From the NCBI GenBank assembly GCA_020852955.1, contig JADYZW010000044.1, positions 1-64,000 on the forward strand: a DNA stretch of 64,000 nucleotides, in the 5' to 3' direction. Under the pieces are notes generated by a model. The model was not told the origin of the DNA. It did not search any database and saw only the letters and a program-made list of their open reading frames with translations. Shown here one piece after another: positions 52,604-61,341 of this stretch (the stretch's first letter is position 1; each line of letters begins with the position of its first letter). The position numbers were made by a program, and so were the translations under genes. Source of the DNA: Deltaproteobacteria bacterium. GTDB taxonomy: Bacteria; Desulfobacterota; Binatia; UTPRO1.

Positions 52604-52631
52604 GCCTCCTGAAGGCGTCACCTGAAGGTGA
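52604..52631. repeat. Two hairpins with TGAA loops (IS left end)
   Basis: TCACC-TGAA-GGTGA (52618-52631) is a perfect five-base stem. GCCTCC-TGAA-GGCGTC (52604-52619) has the same core with mismatches. The stem sequences differ from those at the other end while CCTGAAGG is kept. Confidence 0.75.
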
Positions 52632-52812
52632 GGGGTTCCACCCTCCCAGAGCGGGACACTGAGGTAGCGTGGAGGTGTCGGCGGCCGCGCACGCTTGCCA
52701 GCCCGAGTAGGCGTACGGTAGCTCGCTAGCCAACCGCGTCCCACACTTGTGATTGCCCCCCGTCGATCAGGAGCGACTACATGAGCGAGCCCGCACAGGA
52801 CGTCATCAACCG

Positions 52813-53724
52813 ATGGAGCGGACGACGGCGCTCGAGGGTCCTGCGGCTCCCTACTCTCTCGACCACGGCGCCGACGAGCTCTTTCTCTCAAGAGCCGAGA
52901 TCGAGGAACTACTCGGGCTGCTCCAGCACCGGAAGAACATCATCCTTCAAGGACCGCCCGGTGTCGGGAAGACGTACCTAGCGCAACGTCTGGCCTGGAT
53001 GCTGCTCGGGGCTCGCGATCCCGATCACATCTGCACCGTCCAGTTCCATCAGTCGTATGGATACGAGGATTTCGTCCAAGGGTACCGGCCTGCTCCCGGC
53101 GGCGGCTTCGTGCTCCGCGATGGCCCCTTCCTCCGGTTCTGTGATCGCGCCTTGCAAGATCGGGACGATCCGTACGTGATGGTCATCGACGAGATCAACC
53201 GCGGCAACCTGAGCAAGATTTTTGGCGAGCTCATGATGCTCGTCGAGGCCGACAAGCGCGACCCGAATTGGGCCGTCACGCTCGCTTATGCCGCCGGGGA
53301 TGCGAAGCCCTTCTACGTTCCGCCGAACCTCTACATCATCGGGACGATGAACACGGCGGACCGATCACTCGCGATGGTCGATTACGCGCTCCGGCGACGG
53401 TTTGCCTTCTACGACCTCGATCCAGGATTCGACGAGCCCAATTTCATCCGGCAACTCGATCTACTGGGCGTTCCATCGTCCCTCGCCACGACCATTCGCC
53501 AACGTCTCAACGAGCTGAACCAGCGCATCGCAGAAGACCCCGGCCTCGGCCGAGGGTTCCGTATCGGCCAGAGCTACTTCTGCGCGCCGGGCGGAACGGT
53601 GTGCGACCAGGATTGGTTCGAACGCATCGTCAACTTTGAAATCGCACCCCTCCTCAGAGAATACTGGTTCGACCGCTCAGACGAGGCGACGAAAGCAACT
53701 GACCATCTACTTGGTCCCGGCTAA
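52813..53724 (+). CDS. mcrB: Short McrB-type AAA+ GTPase, restriction subunit
   Basis: 303 residues from ATG 52813. AAA+ domain: Walker A GPPGVGKT at 47-54, FHQSYGYEDFVQGYRP near 80, Walker B VMVIDEINRGNLSKIFGE near 120 and the McrB GTPase signature GTMNTADRSLAMVDYALRRRF near 180. McrB motors use GTP to drive the McrC nuclease on modified or specific DNA. It has no N-terminal base-recognition domain. The start is puzzling: the good Shine-Dalgarno (AGGAG at 52769) serves ATG 52781, in another frame that overlaps and soon stops meaning, so a frameshift near 52813 is possible. Followed by mcrC 9 bases later. Lower GC than neighbours. Confidence 0.88.
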   Translation: MERTTALEGPAAPYSLDHGADELFLSRAEIEELLGLLQHRKNIILQGPPGVGKTYLAQRLAWMLLGARDPDHICTVQFHQSYGYEDFVQGYRPAPGGGFVLRDGPFLRFCDRALQDRDDPYVMVIDEINRGNLSKIFGELMMLVEADKRDPNWAVTLAYAAGDAKPFYVPPNLYIIGTMNTADRSLAMVDYALRRRFAFYDLDPGFDEPNFIRQLDLLGVPSSLATTIRQRLNELNQRIAEDPGLGRGFRIGQSYFCAPGGTVCDQDWFERIVNFEIAPLLREYWFDRSDEATKATDHLLGPG

Positions 53725-53733
53725 CCGGCTCGG

Positions 53734-54870
53734 ATGATTCCTGCAGCCAACATCTACTATCTGCTCTGCTACGCCTGGGACTGGATGGAGGGCCAGGCCC
53801 TCGTCGACGTCGATGCCGTCCCGAGTGACAACGTTCAAGACCTTCTAGGGTTGGCGCTCGCGGAAGGAACGTCGCGCCTCCTCCGCCTGGGTATCGATCG
53901 CGCCTACATCGCCGTGCAGGAAGAAGGACGGACGCCGCGCGGAAAGATCGCCATCGGGGAGTGCGTAAACCGATGCCTTCATGAGCGCGGCCTCGTCGCG
54001 TATGTTGCCGACGAATTAAGCCCTGACGTCCTTCACAATCAGCTTCTTGCAGCCACCATTGGCCGGCTTGCGAGAGCCAACGTCGACCCGAGGGTCACTT
54101 GGAAACTTCGGCAGGTTGCGAGACGCTTCCCGCTAGTCAGCGCGATCGAGCCGGCTCCCACACTTTTCCGACGTGTGCAGCTTCATCGCCACAACGCCTC
54201 CTATCGCTTCCTCCTAAATCTTTGCGAGCTGATCCTCGGCCACCTTCTGCCGGAAGGCCGCACCGGAGCGTTTCGTTTTCATGATTTCCGCGCCAACGCT
54301 CAGGAGATGGGCCTGCTGTTCCAAGAGTTCGTTCGCAATTTTCTGACACGCGAACAGCACCATTTCAGCGTAACGGCAGAAACCGTACCGTGGGATGTGG
54401 CCACAGAAGAGCCGTCACAGCTGCAATGGCTGCCAAGGATGCAGACTGATGTGTCGCTGGTGGCGCCTGGACGGAAAGTGGTCATCGAGGTGAAGTATCC
54501 AGCCAATCTCTTCCAGACCGCATTCGGCGGGAATCCCAAGCTGCACTCGGCTCACCTCTACCAGCTCCTGTCGTACCTGAAGAATCTCGAAGCACGCGGC
54601 GGCACCCATGCAACCGCAACAGGGGTGTTGCTCTACGCATCTGCCGGCCAGCCGCTCGATCTGCGCTACAAGATCGCCGGCCATGGGGTACTCGTCCGCG
54701 CGGTGGATCTGACACGTCATTGGCAGGAGATCCGCCACGATCTCCTCGCGCTGATTGCCGACGTGATGCACCAAGGCGGCGATCAACGAGAGCTGCTCAC
54801 GCGCGTGCGTTCGTCAGCCCATACACCGCGCCTTCTCTACGGTTGCCGCCCAACGATTCGAGATATTTGA
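53734..54870 (+). CDS. mcrC: McrC family restriction endonuclease subunit
   Basis: 378 residues, full length. N-terminal IPAANIYYLLCYAWDWME opens the McrC domain, with GRTPRGKIAIGEC near 70. The C-terminal PD-(D/E)xK nuclease has Asp239 in QTDVSL and Glu252-Lys254 in VIEVKY, with YQLLSYL downstream. It cleaves DNA when driven by McrB, so the pair is a complete two-gene McrBC-type system. Base composition (many A/T third positions) differs sharply from the rest of the window and from McrB-flanking genes, indicating horizontal acquisition. Confidence 0.9.
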   Translation: MIPAANIYYLLCYAWDWMEGQALVDVDAVPSDNVQDLLGLALAEGTSRLLRLGIDRAYIAVQEEGRTPRGKIAIGECVNRCLHERGLVAYVADELSPDVLHNQLLAATIGRLARANVDPRVTWKLRQVARRFPLVSAIEPAPTLFRRVQLHRHNASYRFLLNLCELILGHLLPEGRTGAFRFHDFRANAQEMGLLFQEFVRNFLTREQHHFSVTAETVPWDVATEEPSQLQWLPRMQTDVSLVAPGRKVVIEVKYPANLFQTAFGGNPKLHSAHLYQLLSYLKNLEARGGTHATATGVLLYASAGQPLDLRYKIAGHGVLVRAVDLTRHWQEIRHDLLALIADVMHQGGDQRELLTRVRSSAHTPRLLYGCRPTIRDI

Positions 54871-55023
54871 TAGGCCCGCCGCTATCCACGCTCGGACCCT
54901 ATCGTTCAACCATCCAAACGTCAGGCACCGGAGAGCCTCACGATCGATAGCCGCGTCGTCACGTGTTGTGAAAGGTGACGCCGCCGACGTAGACGTCGCT
55001 CCCGAGGCAGTCGCGCGCGCAGC

Positions 55024-55055
55024 GCCTCCCCCGCGCCCGCGGGCGCGAGGGAGGC
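55024..55055 (-). terminator. GC-rich hairpin after the DUF4215/FG-GAP gene
   Basis: An inverted repeat with about 14 pairs (one C-A mismatch) around a tight loop lies 21 bases downstream of the stop at 55076 on the minus strand. Confidence 0.65.
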
Positions 55056-55075
55056 GGTGGATCACGGATGCCGGC

Positions 55076-58000
55076 CTACCGGCAGGACACCTTGAACTTC
55101 ACGAACTTGCAGGTCGGCGTGGCGTTCTCGAGGAACTGGACCTCGCCGCACTGATCGCGGCCGGGAGCGCCGCCTGGAGGCAGCGCGGTGTCGTTGAGCT
55201 CGATCGTGACGCGCACCGGCTCCTCGCCGGGGATGATCGAGTACGTGCCCTTGTTGCCCTGGACGGCCACGCTGAAGCTGTAGGGATCGACGAAGGTGCG
55301 GTTGCGGACGATCACCTTCGAGATGCCGTTCTTGATCGCCGGCTTGGTGCGGTCGGCGTAGATCCACTGGTTCGGCGGACTACCGACCGCCTTCCAGGTC
55401 TGGAGCGGCGAGGTGAGGGCGTTCCTGCCCGGGATGTGCTCGTCGACCATCACGCGCCCGTTCTTGTCGGTGACACGCACGTGCACGCCGTAGAGGTCGG
55501 GCTGGATGTTCGGCTGCAGCGAGCCGACGGTGAAGAGGCCCTTCAGCCGCATGGTGTCGTCGCCCGCCGGAGCGCCGACGCGCGCGAAGAGCACCTTCGG
55601 CTTCACCCAGGTCCCGGCGAGGCCGGTGCGCGAGCACGGGTCGTCGCCGCCCTTCGCGGGCGGGTTGAAGAGCGTCCCGAGGCAGAAGAGATCGCCGTCG
55701 CTGTCGTTGTTGACGTCGCCGGGACAGATGTCGCAGGCGTCGCCGAAGATGTCGCCGTCGACGTTGCTCTGCGCGGGATCCGCGCTGTTCGGACAGATGT
55801 CGTCCCGGTCGCACTTGCCGTCGCCGTCGGCGTCGATCGCCTGACACGAGGCCGAGCAGCAGAGATCCGTCCCGTTGCCGGCGCCGTTGTCGCACGTCTC
55901 GCCGAGCGAGACGGCGCTGTTGCCGCAGCCGGTCGGCGTGCAGTTGCTGTCGCACCCGTCGCCATCGACGACGTTGCCGTCGTCGCACGCCTCGAACGGG
56001 GAGACGACGCCATCGCCGCACGCGCCCTCGAGCCCGCAGATCGGGCTGCACCCGTCGCCCGCGGCGTTGTTGTCGTCGTCGCACTGTTCCGGCGCCGTCA
56101 CGATGCCGTTGCCGCACGACGTGATCGTGCAGTTGGCGTCGCAGCCGTCGCCGTTCACGAGATTGCCGTCGTCGCACTGCTCGCCCGGCTCGAGCGTGGC
56201 GTTGCCGCACGAGTTGTCGGGGAAGAAGTAGACGGCGCCCGCGTCGACCTCGACGGTATCGTCCTTGGGGGCGCCGACGACGATGTACGAGCCGCTCGTC
56301 GCGATCGCCCAGGCGAACTGATCGCCGGAAGCCGGCACCGGCTTGGTGATGGTCTGGAGGAGCGTGTCGGTGTCCGCGTCGAAGACGTGGACGACGCCCG
56401 GGCTCCCGACCGGCGTCGCGTTCGCCTGGTAGGCGCCGATCGCGACCCGGTTGCCGCCCGCCACCGCGAGCGCGTTGCCGAAGTGATCGTCGCCGAAAAT
56501 GATCGGCGGATCGTACATGTTGATCACCGCGCCGGTCGTGGGCTCCAGGCGGTAGACCTTCCCGGCGTTGTGCGTGGGGGCGCCGACCAACAGCTCGGCG
56601 CCGTACCCGGCGAGCGACGCCCCGAAGCCAGCGCCCGTGAAGCGCAGCGGGCTTTCGATGGTGCCGAGGAGCGCGCCGCTCATGGCGTCGTAGCGGTACA
56701 CGGCGCCCGCGTCGTCCGCCGGGAAGACGAAGCCGCCGCCGGCCAGATCGTGCCCGGGCGCGCCGATCAGCACCTCGCTGCCGGAGGCGAGGAGCGCGGT
56801 GCCGAAGCCGTCGTTCGCCGCGGGCGTCGGGTTCAAGTACACCTGCACGAGCGAGCCGGTGTTGGCGTTGTAGAGATACGCGACGCCGCCACCCGAGCTG
56901 CCGGTCGTATCGAGCGGCGCGCCGATCAGCACGTGGTTCACGCCCCAGGCCGCGACCGACCACCCGAAGTTCTTGCTGCCGGTCGGGTCGGGATTCACGA
57001 ACGACCGCACGAGCGCGCCCGTCGCGGCGTCGAAGAGGTACGCCGCGCCGGCGCTCTCACCCGCGGTGTCGTCCATCGGCGCCCCGATGAGGACGTGCGG
57101 CCCGACGGCCGCCGCCGAGAAGCCGAACTCGTCGCCCGGGTTCGGCGTCGGGTTCGCGAACTGCCGCAGCGGCTGGAAGGTCGTGCCGCTGTAGAGGTAG
57201 GCGAGGCCGGTGTTGATCGCGCCGGTCTCGTCGTGGAGCGGGACCCCGATGATCACGTTCTGCCCGGCCGACGCGACGGCGTGACCGAAGCGGTCACCGG
57301 CCGCGGGCACCGGGTTCAGGAGCTCGCGCTGACACGTCGAAGAGCACGCGTCACCATCGACGAGGTTGCCGTCGTCGCACTGCTCGCCCGCGGTGACCAC
57401 GCCGTTGCCGCAACCGGTGAGGGCGCAGTTGGCGTCGCAGCCGTCGCCGTTCACGAGATTGCCGTCGTCGCAGCCCTCCTGCGGGTCCGCGATCCCATCG
57501 GGGCAGATCTCGACGGTGCAGTCGCCGCGGCAGCCGTCGCCGGGGATCACGTTGCCGTCGTCGCAGACTTCGCCCGCCGTGACGATGGTGTTGCCGCAGG
57601 CGGTGAGGGTGCAGTTGGCGTCGCAGCCGTCGCCGCTGTTGACGTTGCCGTCGTCGCACGCCTCGCCGCCGGTCGCGATGCCGTTGCCGCAGGCGGTCAC
57701 GGTGCAGTTCGCGTCGCAGCCGTCGCCGCTGTTGACGTTGCCGTCGTCGCAGGCCTCGCCGGCGGTCACGACCGCGTTGCCGCAGGCCGTCGCCGTGCAG
57801 TTCGCGTCGCAGCCGTCGCCCGAAACGAGGTTGCCGTCGTCGCAGGCTTCGCTGCCCGCCGTGATGCCGTTGCCGCACGCGGTCGTCGTACAGTTGGCGT
57901 CGCAGCCATCGCCGCTGGTCACGTTGCCGTCGTCGCAGACCTCGGGCGGATTGATCACGCCGTTGCCGCAGCCGGGCGCCATGCAGTTGCCGTCGCAGCC

Positions 58001-59077
58001 GTCGTTGTCGACGAGGTTGCCGTCGTCGCACTGCTCCGGAGCCGTCACGATCGAGTTGCCGCAGCCCGTCACGGTGCAGTTGCTGTCGCAGCCGTCGCCG
58101 GAGACCAGGTTCCCGTCGTCGCAGGCTTCCCCGCTCGTCGTGATGCCGTTGCCGCAGGCCGTGGCCGTGCAGTTGCTGTCGCAGCCGTCCCCGTCGGCGA
58201 CGTTGCCGTCGTCGCAGGACTCGCCCGCCGTCACGATCGCGTTGCCGCAGGCCGTCAGGGTGCAGTTACCGTCGCAGCCGTCGCCGGAGACCAGGTTCCC
58301 GTCGTCGCAGGCTTCCCCGCTCGTCGTGATGCCGTTGCCGCAGGCCGTGGCCGTGCAGTTGCCGTCGCAACCGTCACCGTCGACGAGGTTGCCGTCGTCG
58401 CAGATCTCGCCGACGGTCACGATCGCGTTGCCGCAGGCGGTGGCCGTGCAGTTGGCGTCGCAGCCGTCCCCGGAGACGAGATTGCCGTCGTCGCACGCCT
58501 CGCCGACGGTCACGATGGTGTTGCCGCAGCCCGTGAACGTGCAGTTGCTATCGCACCCGTCGCCATCGACGACGTTGCTGTCGTCGCAGGTCTCGCCGGC
58601 CGCGGCGTTGGTGGTGCCGTCGCCGCAGATCGGGAGCGTACAATCGGGGTCGCACCCGGCCGAGCCCGAGGGCCCGGCGTCGCAGGCCTCGCCGGCGGTC
58701 GGGATGCCGTTGCCGCAGGCGGTCACGGTGCAGTTCGAGTCGCAGCCGTCGCCGTCGGTCAGGTTGCCGTCGTCGCACGCCTCGACGCCCGTCACGATCG
58801 CGTTGCCGCAGGCGGTCACGGTGCAGTTCGAGTCGCAACCGTCGCCGTCGGCCAGGTTGCCGTCGTCGCACGCCTCGCCGGCGGTCGTGACGTTGTTGCC
58901 GCAGGCCGTGAAGCTGCAGTTCGAATCGCAGCCGTCGCCGTCGACCAGGTTGCCGTCGTCGCACTGCTCCCCGGGATCCGGGATCAGATCGCCGCAGACG
59001 GCGAACGCCGGTTGCGCGTAGAGGCACATCGCGAAGACGGTGGACGCAATGGCGACCGCCAGACGAAGAGTCTTCAT
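55076..59077 (-). CDS. Giant secreted DUF4215 / FG-GAP seven-bladed propeller protein
   Basis: 1333 residues. Order: signal peptide cut near AFA (26); 18 DUF4215 repeats (28-587); seven FG-GAP blades of about 53 residues (588-956, each like GDRFGHAVAS...VLIGAPxxD...AAYLF) making one complete integrin-alpha-type propeller; four more DUF4215 repeats (957-1081); thrombospondin type-3-like calcium loops (about 1085-1130, DADGDGKCDRDDICP); and the shared beta-rich C-module (about 1140-1333). All parts suggest a calcium-stabilised extracellular adhesin. ATG 59077 follows GGAAGGAG. A near-consensus sigma-54 promoter lies 92-108 bases upstream. Anchoring is unknown. Confidence 0.9.
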   Translation of the reverse strand: MKTLRLAVAIASTVFAMCLYAQPAFAVCGDLIPDPGEQCDDGNLVDGDGCDSNCSFTACGNNVTTAGEACDDGNLADGDGCDSNCTVTACGNAIVTGVEACDDGNLTDGDGCDSNCTVTACGNGIPTAGEACDAGPSGSAGCDPDCTLPICGDGTTNAAAGETCDDSNVVDGDGCDSNCTFTGCGNTIVTVGEACDDGNLVSGDGCDANCTATACGNAIVTVGEICDDGNLVDGDGCDGNCTATACGNGITTSGEACDDGNLVSGDGCDGNCTLTACGNAIVTAGESCDDGNVADGDGCDSNCTATACGNGITTSGEACDDGNLVSGDGCDSNCTVTGCGNSIVTAPEQCDDGNLVDNDGCDGNCMAPGCGNGVINPPEVCDDGNVTSGDGCDANCTTTACGNGITAGSEACDDGNLVSGDGCDANCTATACGNAVVTAGEACDDGNVNSGDGCDANCTVTACGNGIATGGEACDDGNVNSGDGCDANCTLTACGNTIVTAGEVCDDGNVIPGDGCRGDCTVEICPDGIADPQEGCDDGNLVNGDGCDANCALTGCGNGVVTAGEQCDDGNLVDGDACSSTCQRELLNPVPAAGDRFGHAVASAGQNVIIGVPLHDETGAINTGLAYLYSGTTFQPLRQFANPTPNPGDEFGFSAAAVGPHVLIGAPMDDTAGESAGAAYLFDAATGALVRSFVNPDPTGSKNFGWSVAAWGVNHVLIGAPLDTTGSSGGGVAYLYNANTGSLVQVYLNPTPAANDGFGTALLASGSEVLIGAPGHDLAGGGFVFPADDAGAVYRYDAMSGALLGTIESPLRFTGAGFGASLAGYGAELLVGAPTHNAGKVYRLEPTTGAVINMYDPPIIFGDDHFGNALAVAGGNRVAIGAYQANATPVGSPGVVHVFDADTDTLLQTITKPVPASGDQFAWAIATSGSYIVVGAPKDDTVEVDAGAVYFFPDNSCGNATLEPGEQCDDGNLVNGDGCDANCTITSCGNGIVTAPEQCDDDNNAAGDGCSPICGLEGACGDGVVSPFEACDDGNVVDGDGCDSNCTPTGCGNSAVSLGETCDNGAGNGTDLCCSASCQAIDADGDGKCDRDDICPNSADPAQSNVDGDIFGDACDICPGDVNNDSDGDLFCLGTLFNPPAKGGDDPCSRTGLAGTWVKPKVLFARVGAPAGDDTMRLKGLFTVGSLQPNIQPDLYGVHVRVTDKNGRVMVDEHIPGRNALTSPLQTWKAVGSPPNQWIYADRTKPAIKNGISKVIVRNRTFVDPYSFSVAVQGNKGTYSIIPGEEPVRVTIELNDTALPPGGAPGRDQCGEVQFLENATPTCKFVKFKVSCR
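55835..56209 (-). repeat. Second DUF4215 array (four units)
   Basis: Four DUF4215 units separated from the first array by the seven-bladed propeller. The last unit is degenerate (CCSASC). Confidence 0.9.
57317..58996 (-). repeat. Tandem array encoding 18 DUF4215 repeats
   Basis: Eighteen head-to-tail units, mostly 93 bases, inside the 55076-59077 gene. Units 4 and 5 are length variants (30 and 33 residues). Several neighbouring units are almost identical, implying recent duplication. Confidence 0.95.
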
Positions 59078-59168
59078 GGGGGGAAACTCCTTCCGATCCA
59101 AGGGAGTCGATCGACAGCGAACGGGTGAACGGCGGCGCAACGGGTACAGGAGCCGAATCGCCCACTAG

Positions 59169-59185
59169 AGCAAGTCACATGCCAG
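59169..59185 (-). promoter_or_regulatory. Probable sigma-54 (RpoN) promoter of the giant repeat-protein gene
   Basis: On the minus strand the bases read CTGGCATGTGACTTGCT. They match the sigma-54 consensus YTGGCAYG-N4-TTGCW, with the invariant GG and GC separated by exactly ten bases. It is correctly oriented, and the expected start site lies about 80 bases before ATG 59077. The upstream 40 bases are strikingly AT-rich for this genome (around 59190-59225), suitable for a bend or activator site. The rest of the 312-base gap shows no gene. Confidence 0.75.
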
Positions 59186-59389
59186 CAAATCCGCTGTTTT
59201 GTTCCATTTTTTATCGGTCACGTTTGCAAGGCTTGCGCGCGCGCACTGCCCGGATGTCGCTTTTCCTCCCGGACGCGACGGCGGTCGCTCCCCCGCGTCT
59301 CGGCGGATCTCGAGCGGCGGGCGCGAGGCGCCGCGGTGGGCGCCCTTCCCGGACCAGACGCGCTCCGAGATTTCACGTAGGGTGGCCGC

Positions 59390-60517
59390 GTGTCCGCCGC
59401 CTCCCTCCCCCGGCCCGGCGGTGCGATCGAGGCCCCGACGATCGACGACTACCGGAGCGGCGACGACGCGGCGATCGTAGCCTGCCTGCGCGAAGCCTTC
59501 GCCGCCCCGGCCCGACTCGAGCGCTGGCGACACCTCCACCGCGAGAACCCGGCCGGCCCGTCGGTCATCGTGGTGGCGCGTCACGGCGGCCGGATCGTCG
59601 GACAGATCGCGAGCCTCCGCCGGCGCCTGCGCTTCTTCGGCGCGCAGGAACCCATCGCCCACGCGCTCGACACGGTGGTGCACCCCGACTGGCAGCACCG
59701 GGGCGTCTTTCCCGCACTCGTCGCCGCGTCGACCCGCGCCCTCGGCCGCGACGGACTCGACGTCACCTACGGCGTCGCCAACGACGCCGCGAGGCACGTC
59801 GCCGAGAAGTACGAGCACCGCCGGCCGCTCGGCGCGTTCCCGGTCCTCGTGCGTCCGCTCCGACCGCTCGGGAGCCTGACGGCGGTCGCGCGCCACCATC
59901 TCGCGCGGCGGTTCGGCCCGCGCACGCGCACGGTCCCGGAATGCGCGGCCGCGGGACCCGTCCCGACGCCGCCCGGGCCGTCGCTCGTCGACGCGAGCCG
60001 CGGGGCCTGGACGCCCCCGCGCTTCGACGGCCGCCACGACGAGCTTTTCGCGCACGCCGGGGATCTACCCCCGATCGCGTTCGTCCGTGACGCCGCCGCG
60101 CTCGCCTGGCGCTATCCCGACGCGACCGGCTGCCCGTACGCGCAACGCGACCTCGTCGACGGCGGCCGCGTCCTCGCGACGGCGGTCGTGCGCGCGATCG
60201 ACGCGGCCGGGCTCCGCCTCGTGCTCGTCATGGAATGGCATTGGCGGCGCGGCGGCATCGACGCCGGACGCGCGCTCGCGCGCGACGTCCTCGCCCTCGC
60301 GCGCCGCGCCGGAGCGCACGGCGTCGCGGCGATGGGCGCCCGCGGCTCGGCGCAACGACGCGCGCTCGGCGGCCTCGGCTTCCTCGCGCTCCCGGCGCGA
60401 GCCTTTCCGCAGCGCGCCTGGCCCGGCATCGACGCGCGCGCCCCCCATGCCGCCGACGGGCGCTGGCGGGAGCCCGCCAACTGGTACTTCACATGGGGCG
60501 ACGGCTTCACGCTCTGA
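59390..60517 (+). CDS. GNAT family N-acetyltransferase
   Basis: 375 residues from GTG 59390 (AGGGTGG upstream). An N-terminal GNAT domain (about 18-150) has VVARHGGRIVGQIASL and ALDTVVHPDWQHRGVFPAL, the acetyl-CoA loop. A second, degenerate acyltransferase-like half (about 225-370) gives the two-domain outline of the Acetyltransf_9/Eis-like group. Acceptor unknown. Its 3' end overlaps the lipoprotein gene's start by 25 bases. Confidence 0.82.
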   Translation: MSAASLPRPGGAIEAPTIDDYRSGDDAAIVACLREAFAAPARLERWRHLHRENPAGPSVIVVARHGGRIVGQIASLRRRLRFFGAQEPIAHALDTVVHPDWQHRGVFPALVAASTRALGRDGLDVTYGVANDAARHVAEKYEHRRPLGAFPVLVRPLRPLGSLTAVARHHLARRFGPRTRTVPECAAAGPVPTPPGPSLVDASRGAWTPPRFDGRHDELFAHAGDLPPIAFVRDAAALAWRYPDATGCPYAQRDLVDGGRVLATAVVRAIDAAGLRLVLVMEWHWRRGGIDAGRALARDVLALARRAGAHGVAAMGARGSAQRRALGGLGFLALPARAFPQRAWPGIDARAPHAADGRWREPANWYFTWGDGFTL

Positions 60518-61341
60518 AGCGGCCCGCCACCGCGGCGCTGGCGCTCGCGGCGGCGATGCTCGCGGGCTGCGAGCGCTACGAGACGCTCGCAGTCGTACCG
60601 CCGACGGGTATGAAGACCCATTGGCTCGTCGACTTCACCTACGTCGACGATCCGGCAACCGGCGTGGCGACCATGGGCCATCTCGTCGTCTTCAACCCGG
60701 GGCCGCGCGCCGCGGCCCTCGACGTGACGGTCTACTACGAGGATCGCGAGCCGGCGCGCTTCGGGCTCGAGGCGTCGCCGGGCGCCTCCACCGAGTCCAA
60801 CTACGCGAGCTGGCCGGTGAAGCCCGGCGAGCGGTTCGCGCTCGGCGTCGAGAGCTCGGAGCCGGTCGTCGCGCAGGCGACCATCGGCTGGAACAACGTC
60901 GGCAACGACTCCCGGCCGACGGCGCGCGCGCGCGACGGCGGCCGGCCGCGCGAGGCCGCGACGTCGTACCTGGCGATCCCGGCGCTGGCCGAGCGCTGGT
61001 ATCTCGCCGACGGCATCGTGCTCGACGCGCCGAGCGCGCTCTGGGTCCGCGAGTCCGAATGGGCGGTGCTGCTGAACCCGGGCGACCGGCCCGCGCGCGT
61101 CGACCTGGCGCTCTTCTTCCGCCGCTTCACCCGCGAGCACACCGTCGAGATCGCCCCGCGCCGCGTCCGCGCCGTCCTCATGGACGACCTCGTCACGCTC
61201 CGCAACAAGCACTACGGCGTGCGCATCGCGAGCGACGTGCCGATCGCGGCGCAGTGGCGCCGCACGGTGGCCGGGTACGACTCGCCCGAGCCGATGGCGT
61301 TCTGGTCGGTGCCGCTGGCGCCGATGGCGCGCATCCCATGA
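60493..61341 (+). CDS. Lipoprotein with two sensory-rhodopsin-transducer (ASRT)-like domains
   Basis: 282 residues. The lipoprotein signal ends LAGC (Cys26). Two consecutive domains of about 110-120 residues follow, each with the ASRT-family sequence plan. Domain 1 (about 40-160): HLVVFNPGPRAAALDVTVYYEDREPARF then SSEPVVAQATIGW. Domain 2 (about 165-280): WYLADGIVLD, ESEWAVLLNPGDRPARVDLALFF, VRAVLMDDL, SDVPIAAQWRRTV. In Anabaena ASRT is a soluble tetrameric beta-sandwich that binds sensory rhodopsin or sugars; here it is exported and duplicated. ATG 60493 overlaps the GNAT gene; the stop overlaps the mini-RtcB start (ATGA). Confidence 0.75.
   Translation: MGRRLHALKRPATAALALAAAMLAGCERYETLAVVPPTGMKTHWLVDFTYVDDPATGVATMGHLVVFNPGPRAAALDVTVYYEDREPARFGLEASPGASTESNYASWPVKPGERFALGVESSEPVVAQATIGWNNVGNDSRPTARARDGGRPREAATSYLAIPALAERWYLADGIVLDAPSALWVRESEWAVLLNPGDRPARVDLALFFRRFTREHTVEIAPRRVRAVLMDDLVTLRNKHYGVRIASDVPIAAQWRRTVAGYDSPEPMAFWSVPLAPMARIP

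Larger units (their letters stand above)
52071..52631 (-). mobile_element. IS200/IS605-family element with TGAA-loop hairpin ends (decayed)
   Basis: An IS200-type tnpA lies between paired small hairpins that share a CCTGAAGG core: 52071-52086 and 52096-52111 on the tnpA 3' side, and 52604-52619 (imperfect) and 52618-52631 on the 5' side. Subterminal hairpins at both ends are the recognition structures of single-strand IS200/IS605 transposition. There is no TnpB. The exact boundaries cannot be set without an empty-site comparison. Confidence 0.7.

Noticed and set aside
57317..58996. CRISPR-like appearance of regularly spaced repeats
   Set aside because: The ~93-base period is continuous coding sequence without unique spacers; units code DUF4215 repeats.
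54968..59128. 1386-codon plus-strand open frame opposite the giant repeat protein (and 57366-59021)
   Set aside because: Same artefact; periodic with the DUF4215 units and antisense to a gene with a signal peptide, ribosome-binding site and promoter.
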